Assembly: GCF_900108105.1 (NCBI RefSeq)
Contig: NZ_FNUR01000009.1
Coordinates: 98,328-162,327, forward strand
DNA from: Butyrivibrio sp. Su6
GTDB lineage: Bacteria > Bacillota > Clostridia > Lachnospirales > Lachnospiraceae
DNA: 64,000 nucleotides
Reading direction: 5' to 3'
Position numbers and translations under genes: made by a program. Positions 34,744 to 43,920 of this stretch are shown here, in pieces. The number at the start of each line of letters is the position of its first letter. The first letter of the stretch is position 1. The notes beneath the pieces were generated by a model. The model searched no databases. It worked only from the letters and a program-made list of their open reading frames with translations, and was not told the DNA's origin.

Positions 34744-35979
34744 ATGAGATCTATCGACAAGTTTTTTGAAACAGAAATTACTATTTTTGGAGTGACCATC
34801 ACGCTTTTTGATCTGTTCTTTTTTACGATCATTGCGTGCCTTGGACTTTACTTTAGACTATCACTTTACGACATTGCGTCAGGTGACTACACTCTTGCCT
34901 TTGCGGATTGGATGAGAGAGTGTCACGAGGCAGGCGGATTTGCTTACCTTGGTATTAAGCCCGGCGTCAGTGATGCAAGTACCTTCGATTACAACTGTAT
35001 GTTCCAGTATATAATCGTGATTCTTCACTATATTGGCGGCGGGATCGACGATATGTATCTGGTAAAAACAGTTTCTGTCATATTTGATTATGTTGCAGCT
35101 ATTACTATCATGCGCATTGCATATAACGTTACAGCCGGAAGTGTCAGAAAGTCTCTTATGGCTTTTGCGGCAGTTATGTTCCTTCCTTCAGTTGTACTTA
35201 ACAGCGCAGCTTGGGCTCAGAATGATTCAATCTTTACATCATTCATTCTTTTATCTCTACTCAGTGTTATTAAGGGAAAAGATAACAGGGCATTTATATA
35301 TCTTGCGTTATCTTATAGCTTCAAGCAGCAGGCCATTTTCTTTATGCCATTTATCATAATCATGTGGCTCAAGAACAGAATTAAGATCAGATACATCTTA
35401 TGGGTTCCTGTAGTTCACGTTGCAGCAATGATCCCATGCGCCATTGCCGGAAGAAGCTGGGCTGACCTTCTTGGAATCTATGGAAAACAGGTAACAATGT
35501 TTTCAAGACTTTCAATGAACTATCCAAGCATCTACACCATTATCGCATCAGACCTTTCAAAGGATGTAAGGAAGATCATCATTTCAGCCGGAACAATGGC
35601 TACAGTGATAATAATGGGTATGATAGCTTACTATTCCTATAAAAAGAGATTTGAAATTACCACAAGATTTATGATAACTCTTGTTATATTTACAGCGGAG
35701 GTATGCTGTTTCTGCCTTCCTGCAATGCACGAAAGATATGGATATCTTCCTGAGATATTAACTGTCGTATATGCGCTCTTTAGCTACAAGAGAATGCCTG
35801 TATGTGCAGCACTTCAGGTTATAACTATGATCACATATTCAAGATTTTTATTTGGCTCAACAGTTCTTTCACTGTGGCCACTTACCTGCGCAATGCTTGT
35901 GATCATACTGATCATTGGTTATGACCTCTACCTTCAGATGAATGTTCCTGAAAAGAGCACGGAGATTGTAAATGGCTAG
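34744..35979 (+). CDS. Gpi18-like GT-C membrane glycosyltransferase
   Basis: The 411-residue protein has about ten membrane spans. It shows the features of the Gpi18-related mannosyltransferase group (COG5542 type). An acidic loop after the first span (YDIASGDYTLAFADWM, about residues 41-56) is the likely catalytic site, and NSAAWAQNDSIFTSF is the group's best block. Such enzymes use a polyprenyl-phosphate sugar outside the cell. A polyprenyl-phosphate-sugar donor could come from the GtrB-like enzyme at 25145. The end overlaps the next gene by 8 bases. Confidence 0.78.
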   Translation: MRSIDKFFETEITIFGVTITLFDLFFFTIIACLGLYFRLSLYDIASGDYTLAFADWMRECHEAGGFAYLGIKPGVSDASTFDYNCMFQYIIVILHYIGGGIDDMYLVKTVSVIFDYVAAITIMRIAYNVTAGSVRKSLMAFAAVMFLPSVVLNSAAWAQNDSIFTSFILLSLLSVIKGKDNRAFIYLALSYSFKQQAIFFMPFIIIMWLKNRIKIRYILWVPVVHVAAMIPCAIAGRSWADLLGIYGKQVTMFSRLSMNYPSIYTIIASDLSKDVRKIIISAGTMATVIIMGMIAYYSYKKRFEITTRFMITLVIFTAEVCCFCLPAMHERYGYLPEILTVVYALFSYKRMPVCAALQVITMITYSRFLFGSTVLSLWPLTCAMLVIILIIGYDLYLQMNVPEKSTEIVNG

Positions 35980-36979
35980 TTTAGATAAGTCGCTGACTGT
36001 AATCATACCTGCATATAATGTGGAAAACCTTCTTGAAAAGTGCGTGGAATCTGTGGCAATGCAGGATTATCCAAAAGACCTTCTTGAGATAATCGTTGTA
36101 GATGACGGATCTACGGATGGGACGCTTTTAGTTGCAGAAAAACTCGCAAAAAAGTATTCCAATATGAAGGTTATCCACAAAGAAAACGGCGGATCAAGCA
36201 GTGCCAGAAATGTGGGCATTGAAGCTGCTTCAGGCGAGTACCTTGGCTTTGTTGACAGCGACGATTTTGTTGATGAGCATATGTATTCCACTCTGATTGA
36301 GGCCGCAGAGCGAAATGATGCAGATATGGTGCAGATATCAAGGGACGAGATAGCAGAAGATGGAACAAGGCTCCCCGATGTTGTAACTCCCCCTGATTCA
36401 GAGGAGATAATAAGTCCTGCGGAGCAGATGAAAAGGCTTCTTATGCATGTGGGAGATGCCTCTTTTTGCACCAAGATAACCAGGAAAAAGATATTTGATC
36501 AGGGCTTTAGATTTCCAGAGGGCGAGCTCAATGAAGATTTCTATCTCATGATACATGTCATGAAGTATGTAAATAAGCTTGTTATCCTACCTGAGCAGTA
36601 TTATCACGTGTTCTACAGGCTTGGCAGCAACTCCAGGAAAAATAAGGAAGATAAGGACTATTTTCCATCAGTATTTACCGACATTGTGAGAAACGCAGAC
36701 GTTGCGCTGGAACTGGTAAAAAAGGACTACCCGGAGCTTACAAAGGTTGCCGAGAGATTTGGATTTGTCCAAAGGCTTGACTATCTTTTGCACATACCTG
36801 TTTCTAAGATGACAAAAGACAATGGATTTTACATGGACGTTGTTAAAAATATCAGGGGAAATTTTGGCAAAATGGTGTCTAACCCACTTTTGACCACAAA
36901 GCAGAAAATGTATCTTTGCATTTTGGCGCCTGCCCCAAGATTTGTTCGAAAGGCACATGCCAGGGTAAGAGGGCTATGA
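35972..36979 (+). CDS. Family 2 glycosyltransferase
   Basis: The 335-residue protein shows a classic GT2 core: LTVIIPAYNVENLLEKCVES, IIVVDDGSTDGT, GGSSSARNVGIEAASG and the DxD site FVDSDDFVDEHM. A C-terminal ~110-residue helical extension follows (from about residue 225). GGAG inside the preceding gene lies 7 bases before the ATG. It is coupled to genes on both sides by overlaps of 8 and 4 bases. Confidence 0.93.
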   Translation: MASLDKSLTVIIPAYNVENLLEKCVESVAMQDYPKDLLEIIVVDDGSTDGTLLVAEKLAKKYSNMKVIHKENGGSSSARNVGIEAASGEYLGFVDSDDFVDEHMYSTLIEAAERNDADMVQISRDEIAEDGTRLPDVVTPPDSEEIISPAEQMKRLLMHVGDASFCTKITRKKIFDQGFRFPEGELNEDFYLMIHVMKYVNKLVILPEQYYHVFYRLGSNSRKNKEDKDYFPSVFTDIVRNADVALELVKKDYPELTKVAERFGFVQRLDYLLHIPVSKMTKDNGFYMDVVKNIRGNFGKMVSNPLLTTKQKMYLCILAPAPRFVRKAHARVRGL

Positions 36980-38541
36980 GTAATATCAAAAGAGCTTCAA
37001 TCTACATAATAATGTTCATATCTCTTTTAGTCAGTGTGTTCTATGGCTTTCAGAAACAGGGCTATCACGAGGATGAGTACTATACCTATTACTCATCAAA
37101 CAGAAGCCTTGGCCTTTATGAGCCTGACAGACAGTGGCAGGACAGACAGACCATCATTGATGAATTTGTGGTAAAAGAGAGAGAGGGCTTTAACTACGGA
37201 CTTGTAAAGCTTGTTCAGTCCTGGGATGTACACCCGCCTGTTTACTACATGATATTCCACACCCTTTGCTCCATTGTACCGGGAACATTTACCAAGTGGA
37301 CAGGAATAATCACCAATTTAATAGCTTTTGTTATTTCATTTCTTGCGCTGGCAGCACTGATGGGGAGACTCGGTGTTCCCTATTATGTGAAGCTTATGAC
37401 TCTTATATTCTGGGGAATCAATCCGGCTACCATTTCAAGCAATATGCTCATCAGAATGTATGCTTGGCTCACAGCAGCAATTTTTCTCTGCGCTTACACC
37501 CATGTGAGAGTCATGCAGGAATATGACAGATATAAGAACAGGGTAAAAGACTTTATTATAAAGCTCATGCTCCCTGTAATGGCCGTTTCCTATGTAGGAT
37601 TTCTTATCCAGTACTTCTACATTTTCTTCTTTGTGAGTATCGGATTTAGCCTGGCGGTATGGATGTTCTTTTATAAAAAAGATGTCTATAACACACTGAT
37701 CTATGTTGTGTCCTGTGCTGTATCGCTGGGACTTGCAGTGCTTACTTATCCAGCCAGTGTTCATCACATGTTTGGGGGCTACAGGGGAAGTGATGCAGCA
37801 GGAAGCCTTTTTGATATAAAGAACTCCCTTGTAAGACTTTCATTTTTCATTGGACTTCTTAATGACTATGTCTTTGCAGGTGGACTTATAATAGCAGCTC
37901 TTTTGCTGGTAATGGCCATTATGGCCCTTATGATAAAAAATAAAAAGCACAAAAAGATCAAGCAGGAAGCAGTTCTTTTGACGATTGGAACTCTTGGGTA
38001 CTTCCTTCTGACTGCGAAATCAGCTCTTTTGGTTGGAAGTGCTTCAAACAGATACGAGATGCCAATATATGGTCTTATTATCCTTCTTCTTTTTTGGGAT
38101 ATTTACTATGTATTTGATGCGGCGGAGAGCAAGACTTATCTCTATGCCTTTACTGCAGCTATGGCGGCATTTCTTTTAAAGGGCCTTATCTATGATGGGA
38201 ATGTGCTATTCCTCTACAAGGAAGATGTAGCCAAGATTCAGTATGCTCAGGATAATAAAGATTCAATAGCGGTTGTTATGTATAATCCCGCCACACCTTA
38301 TAATGTATGGCGTTTAACTGATGAACTTTTAGAGTATGACAAGGTGTTCTATATGAATGAAGAAAACCTTGAACCACTAACTGACACAAGTGTCACTGAT
38401 GCAGAAAAGATAATTCTTTATGTAGCTGACGAAGACTGTCAGGAGCAGGCTATAGAGAATCTGACAAACGCCTGCCAAAATATAGAAACTAAAACCTACA
38501 TAAGTGGTGAAGACATGTGGACCACCTATGAACTTAGATAG
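36976..38541 (+). CDS. GT39-like GT-C membrane glycosyltransferase
   Basis: The 521-residue membrane protein starts at ATG 36976, overlapping the previous stop (ATGA); a longer frame from 36916 lies inside that gene. After span 1 the loop GYHEDEYYTYYSSN (residues 29-42) offers the acidic residues typical of ArnT/PMT-type enzymes, and HPPVYYMIFH at residues 86-95 is the usual second motif. About ten spans follow, then a soluble outside domain of ~100 residues. It would add a sugar from a lipid carrier on the outer face. It ends the 25-38.5 kb run. Confidence 0.8.
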   Translation: MSNIKRASIYIIMFISLLVSVFYGFQKQGYHEDEYYTYYSSNRSLGLYEPDRQWQDRQTIIDEFVVKEREGFNYGLVKLVQSWDVHPPVYYMIFHTLCSIVPGTFTKWTGIITNLIAFVISFLALAALMGRLGVPYYVKLMTLIFWGINPATISSNMLIRMYAWLTAAIFLCAYTHVRVMQEYDRYKNRVKDFIIKLMLPVMAVSYVGFLIQYFYIFFFVSIGFSLAVWMFFYKKDVYNTLIYVVSCAVSLGLAVLTYPASVHHMFGGYRGSDAAGSLFDIKNSLVRLSFFIGLLNDYVFAGGLIIAALLLVMAIMALMIKNKKHKKIKQEAVLLTIGTLGYFLLTAKSALLVGSASNRYEMPIYGLIILLLFWDIYYVFDAAESKTYLYAFTAAMAAFLLKGLIYDGNVLFLYKEDVAKIQYAQDNKDSIAVVMYNPATPYNVWRLTDELLEYDKVFYMNEENLEPLTDTSVTDAEKIILYVADEDCQEQAIENLTNACQNIETKTYISGEDMWTTYELR

Positions 38542-38586
38542 TATTTTTATCAATAAAATGAACAGCAAACTACATTGCGCAGGCTA

Positions 38587-38595
38587 TGATATACT
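38587..38595 (+). promoter_or_regulatory. Extended -10 promoter of the pseudaminate-like cassette
   Basis: TGATATACT fits TGnTATAAT with one change. Transcription would begin near 38602, about 16 bases before the ATP-grasp gene. No -35 at correct spacing is seen. It lies in a 76-base gap between the GT-C gene and the cassette, while genes inside the cassette overlap or nearly touch. Confidence 0.6.
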
Positions 38596-38617
38596 GTAAT
38601 GTAAAGTGAGGAAATGT

Positions 38618-39823
38618 ATGAGAGCAGCAGTTATTGGCGCCAGCTCGGAGTCAATTTATACAATTGGAAAAGCAAAAGAAATGGGCATTGAAGTGGTTGC
38701 CCTTGACGGAGACCCTAATGCTCCGGGACTTAAGGCAGCTGATAAGTCCTTTGTCGTAGACATAAGAGATGTGGAAAAAGTCCTGGAAGTACTTGATGAA
38801 AACAGGCCGGATGTGGTTTTACCGGTGCCCATCGGAAGGTACCTTACAACTACGGGAGCTGTCAATGATCACTACGGACTTTGCGGTGTTTCAGAGCATG
38901 CAGCAAAGCTTTGCACTGATAAATATGAGTTTCACAGAATCTTAAGTGAGAGAGGGCTCAGAAATGCGGAGCTGTATCTCATTCCTGCAGGGTGCGAGTA
39001 CAGCGACCCGGATGAGCTCAATGAGCAGTACCCGGTGGTGGTTAAGCCCAGATTTGGCTCAGGAAGCAGAGGTGTTCAGATCTACAACACAAAAGAAGAC
39101 CTGGTAAAGGGCTTTTTGCTGGAGATGCCCTATGATGAGGATTACTGCATTGAAAGCTGCATAGAAGGCCCTGAATATGGAGTTGACGGCGTATTTACAG
39201 ACGGGATCTTTCATCTGATCCTTCTTAGAGGTAAAAGAAATACCCTGCCTCCCTACAGGGAATGTGTAGGTTATTATTCTATAATTGAGGATGAGGAAAA
39301 CAGAGCCTTTTTTGAAATGGTAAAAGACCTTATGCAGAAGACAGGAGAGGCCCTTGGCTTTGAGAATAACCTTATCCACGCTGATATCATCAAGGATGTA
39401 AATGGGAAGCCATTTATCATTGAGACCTCAGCAAGACCATCGGGCCATAATCTTCACAATCTCTTTACCCCAATGGCAAGCGGAGTGGATGAGGTTGTAG
39501 AGTTCATAAAGTATGCGCTTCCTGATCTTGGAAGAAGATATGTTTTTGAACCCAATGTTAAAAAGCATATGATCATCAGATATTTTGATTTTGAAAATGT
39601 CAGAGTAAATAAAGTGCCGGAGGAAAAGTTCCTCAAGGAAAAATATCCTCTGAAGGCATGGAACTGCAATATAGAAAAGGGCATGACCCTTGGAAAAGTG
39701 ACAAATGGCGCCTCAATTATGGGAAGAGGCTTCTTTGTACTTGAAGGCTCATCCAAAGAGGAGCTTGACCGTTTGTGTGATGAGATAAAGAGCGAGTTTG
39801 AAGTGGAGGAAGTAATAGAGTGA
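38618..39823 (+). CDS. ATP-grasp ligase at head of nonulosonate cassette
   Basis: ATP-grasp enzymes join a carboxylate to an amine or other nucleophile through an acyl phosphate. The 401-residue protein has a pre-ATP-grasp domain (AAVIGASSESIYTIGKAKEMG at the start). The ATP-grasp core follows: VVVKPRFGSGSRGV with Lys143, the hinge ESCIEGPEYGVDG, and the metal site FIIETSARPSG with Glu269. A C-terminal lid domain follows to the end. The start is ATG 38618 with GAGGA upstream. The stop overlaps the GTG of the next gene, which has a cytidylyltransferase and a decarboxylase. A role in adding an amino acid to a sugar amine is an inference from this context. PurK/PylC-like relatives differ in the C-terminal domain. 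Confidence 0.85.
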   Translation: MRAAVIGASSESIYTIGKAKEMGIEVVALDGDPNAPGLKAADKSFVVDIRDVEKVLEVLDENRPDVVLPVPIGRYLTTTGAVNDHYGLCGVSEHAAKLCTDKYEFHRILSERGLRNAELYLIPAGCEYSDPDELNEQYPVVVKPRFGSGSRGVQIYNTKEDLVKGFLLEMPYDEDYCIESCIEGPEYGVDGVFTDGIFHLILLRGKRNTLPPYRECVGYYSIIEDEENRAFFEMVKDLMQKTGEALGFENNLIHADIIKDVNGKPFIIETSARPSGHNLHNLFTPMASGVDEVVEFIKYALPDLGRRYVFEPNVKKHMIIRYFDFENVRVNKVPEEKFLKEKYPLKAWNCNIEKGMTLGKVTNGASIMGRGFFVLEGSSKEELDRLCDEIKSEFEVEEVIE

Positions 39824-41748
39824 CAAGCGTTGCAATTATTACAGCCAGGGGCGGAAGCAAAAGAATCCCCGGAAAGAACATAAAGGAATTTTGCGGAAAG
39901 CCCATAATTGCATATTCGATATCTGCTGCTATTGAAAGCGGAGCATTTGATGAAGTAATGGTCTCAACTGATGATGAGGCCATAGCTGAAGTTGCCAAAA
40001 AGGCAGGAGCAAAGGTCCCATTTATGAGATCCAATGAGACTTCAGGTGATTTTGCAACAACCGATGAAGTTATCGCTGAAGTCCTAGGTGCCTATAAAGA
40101 AAGAGGCATTGAGTTTGACAGATTCTGCTGCATTTATCCAACAGCTCCTTTTATAACAGCCCAGAGACTTTCAGAAGCAATGAAGTGCCTGGATACCCAC
40201 GAATCAGTTACACCTGTTACACAGTTTTCATATCCTCCACAGAGAGGCTTTATTATAGAAAACGAGAGGCTTGTGAGAAAGTATCCTGAGTTTGCTACTA
40301 CAAGATCTCAGGACCTTGAAAAGCTCTACCATGATAGTGGCCAGTTCTATGCTTGCAGAACAGATGCCTTTTTCAGGGATAACACAACAGACGTTGATGA
40401 TATGGTCCCTGTTATCTTAAGCGAAGATGAAGTTCAGGATATAGATACCTTTGAGGACTGGAGAATTGCCGAGGAGAAGTTTAAAGCTCTCAGGGCAAAA
40501 AAGGAAAGAGCAGCTAGCGATGAGCATAGGCTCTTTGATGACGCCTCATTAAAAACACCTTATTATAGGATTGATGAGAGTGCACTTGATGCGGATATCA
40601 ATATGCTGAAAACCGCACTGCAGGGCAGTTGGAATAATTACATCTGTTCTTATTCAGTAAAGACTAACTCCCTTCCATGGCTCCTTGCCCACTTTAGGGA
40701 CAACGGCTTTTTTGCTGAGGTCGTTTCAAAGGAAGAGTACGAATTATCAAGAAAAATAGGCTTTAGAGCCTCTGATATTATCTATAACGGACCTATTAAG
40801 GACAAGGATACCTTTAAAGAAGTTCTTTTAAACGGTGGACTTGTGAATATGGATTCAAGTTACGAGCCTGAATGGTTAAAAGAGCTGGCAGAGTTCCGCC
40901 CTGATAAGACTTTTAACGTAGGTGTCAGAGTAAATTATGATATAGCAAAGCTTATTCCTGATGAAGTTCTTGCAGATGAAGAGGGAAGCAGGTTTGGCTA
41001 TTGCTATGAAAACGGAGAGCTTGAAAAAGTAATAAACAAGATCAAAGCTCTTTCAAACGTAAGAGTTGCAGGCCTTCACCTTCACTCATCAACAAAATCC
41101 AGATCTACAGAGGCTTATAAGGCCCTGGCCAAGGTGGCAGTACTCGTTGCAAAAGAGTATGACCTTTCACTTGACTATGTGGATATGGGAGGCGGCTACT
41201 ACGGCGGAGTAGAGGGAAAGCCTGACTTTAGAGATTATGTACCTGCTATAGCAGGAGTTCTTTCAGAGTATTTTGATGTAAATAAGACAAAGCTCGTTAT
41301 GGAACCCGGTGTATCCATGGTTTCATCAAGCTTTAATTTTGTGACAAGTGTTATTGATACAAAGGATGTAAGAGAGCACAGATACGTAATAATTGACGGA
41401 AGCAGAGTCAATATGAACCCTCAGGTTACCAGAAGATGGTATCCACACAGGCTTGAGTATAAGGGAAAAGAGACTGACAGAGCCCTCATCCCATCACAGA
41501 TGGTCTGCGGTGCTACCTGCATGGAATATGACAGAATGTTCCCGGTTGAAAATGCTGGTGAGTTAAAGGCAGGAGACAGAGTAGTGTTTACAAACGCTGG
41601 CGGCTATACAGTCTGCCTTACACCACTTTTTATACATTATTTTCCTGCGGTATATGTAAAAAAGAGTGATGGTTCTTTTTACGAAGCCAGAAGTCCATGG
41701 ACTAACGAGGAATTCATGATGAAGAACCATTTCCAGGAGGGAATTTAA
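39820..41748 (+). CDS. Fusion: PseF-like CMP-sugar synthase + PLP fold-III decarboxylase
   Basis: The 642-residue protein joins two enzymes. Residues 1 to ~230 are a pseudaminate-type cytidylyltransferase: ITARGGSKRIPGKNIKEFCG, VMVSTDDEAIAEVA, CCIYPTAPF, and a late metal region VQDIDTFEDW. From ~250 on it is an Orn/DAP/Arg decarboxylase-type enzyme of alanine-racemase fold. Lys281 in SVKTNSLPW fits the PLP lysine, GGGYYGG at 457-463 the phosphate loop, and EPGVSM at 495. VCGATCMEYD gives the CxxxD pair Cys567/Asp571 used by decarboxylases across the dimer. Both halves look complete. The GTG start overlaps the previous stop, with GGAGGA 10 bases upstream. PseI follows at once (TAAATG). The substrate of the second half is unknown. 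Confidence 0.9.
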   Translation: MTSVAIITARGGSKRIPGKNIKEFCGKPIIAYSISAAIESGAFDEVMVSTDDEAIAEVAKKAGAKVPFMRSNETSGDFATTDEVIAEVLGAYKERGIEFDRFCCIYPTAPFITAQRLSEAMKCLDTHESVTPVTQFSYPPQRGFIIENERLVRKYPEFATTRSQDLEKLYHDSGQFYACRTDAFFRDNTTDVDDMVPVILSEDEVQDIDTFEDWRIAEEKFKALRAKKERAASDEHRLFDDASLKTPYYRIDESALDADINMLKTALQGSWNNYICSYSVKTNSLPWLLAHFRDNGFFAEVVSKEEYELSRKIGFRASDIIYNGPIKDKDTFKEVLLNGGLVNMDSSYEPEWLKELAEFRPDKTFNVGVRVNYDIAKLIPDEVLADEEGSRFGYCYENGELEKVINKIKALSNVRVAGLHLHSSTKSRSTEAYKALAKVAVLVAKEYDLSLDYVDMGGGYYGGVEGKPDFRDYVPAIAGVLSEYFDVNKTKLVMEPGVSMVSSSFNFVTSVIDTKDVREHRYVIIDGSRVNMNPQVTRRWYPHRLEYKGKETDRALIPSQMVCGATCMEYDRMFPVENAGELKAGDRVVFTNAGGYTVCLTPLFIHYFPAVYVKKSDGSFYEARSPWTNEEFMMKNHFQEGI

Positions 41749-42822
41749 ATGCCCAGATTTGAATTAAACCAGAGGATAAAGCTTGCTGATCACTATATTG
41801 GCAAGGACGATCCTGTGTATATCGTTGCTGAGATGTCAGCAAACCATAATAATGATTTTAACAGAGCAGTTGAGATAATACATGCGGCAAATGAGGCAGG
41901 AGCAGATGCGATAAAACTCCAGACCTATACAGCCGACACCATGACAATTGACAGTGACAAGAGCTATTTCCAGATAGATGGCGGAACCCTTTGGGATGGA
42001 AAGACTCTTTACAAGCTCTATCAGGAAGCCTATACACCATGGGAGTGGCAGCCAAGGCTTATGGAAGAAGCTAATAAGCTGGGTATGGACTGCTTTTCAA
42101 CTCCTTTTGACAAGACTTCCCTTGATTTTGTGGAAGAGATGAACATGCCGGCCATCAAGATCGCATCCTATGAGATTACGGATATTCCCCTCATAAGGCT
42201 ATGTGCAGCCAAAAAGAAGCCAATGATCCTGGCAACAGGCGTGGCACGGATGGACGACATCAGGCTCGCCATTGAGGCCTGCCTTCAGGAAGGCAATAAG
42301 GACATTGTTTTACTTAAGTGTGTTTCAGCTTATCCAACTCCTTACGAGGATGTTAACCTCAATATGATCCAGGGTCTTTCTGATGAATATGGCTGTATCA
42401 TGGGACTTTCAGACCACACAATGGGAGGAACCGTTCCTACAGCAGCAGTAGCTCTTGGGGCAAGAATGGTTGAGAAACACCTGACCTTAAGAAGAGCAGA
42501 TGGCGGAGCAGACGGCGCTTTTTCAATGGAGCCTGAAGAGTTCGCCGATATGGTAAAGAGCATCAGAATAGTTGAAAAAGCCCTTGGAAGCAGGGATTAT
42601 AAACTCACTCCTTTCCAGGAAAAGGAAAGAGAAGGAGCGAGATCTCTTTTCATAGTTGAGGATATCAAAAAAGGAGAGGCACTTACCCCTGAAAATATAA
42701 GGTCCATAAGACCTCAGCAGGGAAATGGCCTTCCTCCTGTAGAGTATGATAATGTAATAGGTAAGATAGCTTCAAAAGATTTGTTTAGAGGTGAACCACT
42801 TCACAAAGAAGATTTTTGCTGA
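41749..42822 (+). CDS. pseI: Pseudaminic acid synthase-like (NeuB family)
   Basis: PseI condenses phosphoenolpyruvate with a 2,4-diacetamido-2,4,6-trideoxy sugar to give pseudaminic acid. The 357-residue protein has the NeuB barrel (VYIVAEMSANHNNDFNRAVE, DAIKLQTYTADTMTID, LWDGKTLYKLYQEAYTPWEW, MGLSDHTMGGTVP, EKHLTLRRADGGADGAFS). The C-terminal SAF antifreeze-like domain begins near residue 288 (RSLFIVEDIKKGEALT). The LWDG...YTPWEW block is characteristic of PseI rather than sialate synthase. It starts directly after the fused gene and is followed by pseG after 12 bases. Confidence 0.92.
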   Translation: MPRFELNQRIKLADHYIGKDDPVYIVAEMSANHNNDFNRAVEIIHAANEAGADAIKLQTYTADTMTIDSDKSYFQIDGGTLWDGKTLYKLYQEAYTPWEWQPRLMEEANKLGMDCFSTPFDKTSLDFVEEMNMPAIKIASYEITDIPLIRLCAAKKKPMILATGVARMDDIRLAIEACLQEGNKDIVLLKCVSAYPTPYEDVNLNMIQGLSDEYGCIMGLSDHTMGGTVPTAAVALGARMVEKHLTLRRADGGADGAFSMEPEEFADMVKSIRIVEKALGSRDYKLTPFQEKEREGARSLFIVEDIKKGEALTPENIRSIRPQQGNGLPPVEYDNVIGKIASKDLFRGEPLHKEDFC

Positions 42823-42834
42823 TATGGAGGCATA

Positions 42835-43920
42835 ATGGGAAGCAAAAAGATCTGGATCAAAGCAAATGCAAATGAAACAATCGCCCTTGGGCATATGAGA
42901 AGATGTATGACTATAGCAAAAGAGCTCACTGACCTTGGCGCAGACGTTCTCTTTATTCTGTCTGAAGAAGAAAGCCATGATATTTTGACCTCTTTGTCCC
43001 AAAAGGATGGAGTGAGCTATGAGGCAAGAGTCCTGAATACCATCTTTTCTAATCCCATGGAGGATTTCAAGGTTTTAGAGGATATGCTTGTTCTTGAAAA
43101 TCCGGATTTCTTTTTAATGGACTCCTATTATCTTGAAAAAGAGTTTTTTGATAAGTTAAACAAGATCATTAAAAAACATGTGTTATCCACAAAAACCGGA
43201 TATATAGATGATCTCTACAAGTTTGATTACCCGGTTGATATGATAATAAATTATGACCTTGAGATTCCGGAGGGATTTTACAGTGCAGAAAAACAGCTCC
43301 TTGGAGTTAAGTATTCTCCCCTTAGAAGTCAGTTCTCCAAATGCGACTACGAGGTAAGAGAGCATGCAAGGAAAGCCTTTCTTTCATCCGGCGGAACAGA
43401 CCCCTGCCACGTGATCGGAAATATTCTTGAAGAGATTTATTCCGAGAGCAGCCCTTGCAGAAAAGTGCTTGCTTACAACGATTTTGGATGCCTTGTCATT
43501 GTGGGAGATCTTTTTGATGAGGATTATAAAAAGCAATTAAGGGAGTTTGCTGCGGAAAATCCGTCAGTTACCCTGTATGAAGGCGTATCGGATATGGCCG
43601 ATATCATGAAGCAGGCGGATCTTGCAATTTCCGCGGGAGGAACCACACTTTATGAGCTCTGCGCAATTGGAGTTCCAACTGTAGTTTTCAGCATGGCAGA
43701 CAATCAGATGGAATTTGTAAAGGCCTTTGACAAGGCCGGAGCAGTAAGGTACGCAGGCGATGCCAGAACTGATCACAGGTTGGTTCAGAAAATAGCTACC
43801 TGGGGCACTGCCTCTGTTGATAATAAGGGCTTTAGGAAAAGAATGAGCGATAAAGCCAGAAATCTTATAGATGGTAAGGGCGCAGAAAGAATCGCCCGGG
43901 AGATTTTGGAGTTGTTATGA
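42835..43920 (+). CDS. pseG: UDP-sugar hydrolase PseG-like
   Basis: PseG removes UDP from UDP-2,4-diacetamido-2,4,6-trideoxy-altrose before PseI. The 361-residue GT-B-fold protein has the catalytic-type His20 in LGHMRRC (family GxGHxxR), GGTD at residues 186-189 and SAGGTTLYELCAIGVPTVVF near 267-286, the nucleotide site. GGAGG precedes the ATG. The stop overlaps the next ATG (ATGA). Its presence with pseI and the PseF domain points to a pseudaminate-type rather than legionaminate-type route. Confidence 0.9.
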   Translation: MGSKKIWIKANANETIALGHMRRCMTIAKELTDLGADVLFILSEEESHDILTSLSQKDGVSYEARVLNTIFSNPMEDFKVLEDMLVLENPDFFLMDSYYLEKEFFDKLNKIIKKHVLSTKTGYIDDLYKFDYPVDMIINYDLEIPEGFYSAEKQLLGVKYSPLRSQFSKCDYEVREHARKAFLSSGGTDPCHVIGNILEEIYSESSPCRKVLAYNDFGCLVIVGDLFDEDYKKQLREFAAENPSVTLYEGVSDMADIMKQADLAISAGGTTLYELCAIGVPTVVFSMADNQMEFVKAFDKAGAVRYAGDARTDHRLVQKIATWGTASVDNKGFRKRMSDKARNLIDGKGAERIAREILELL

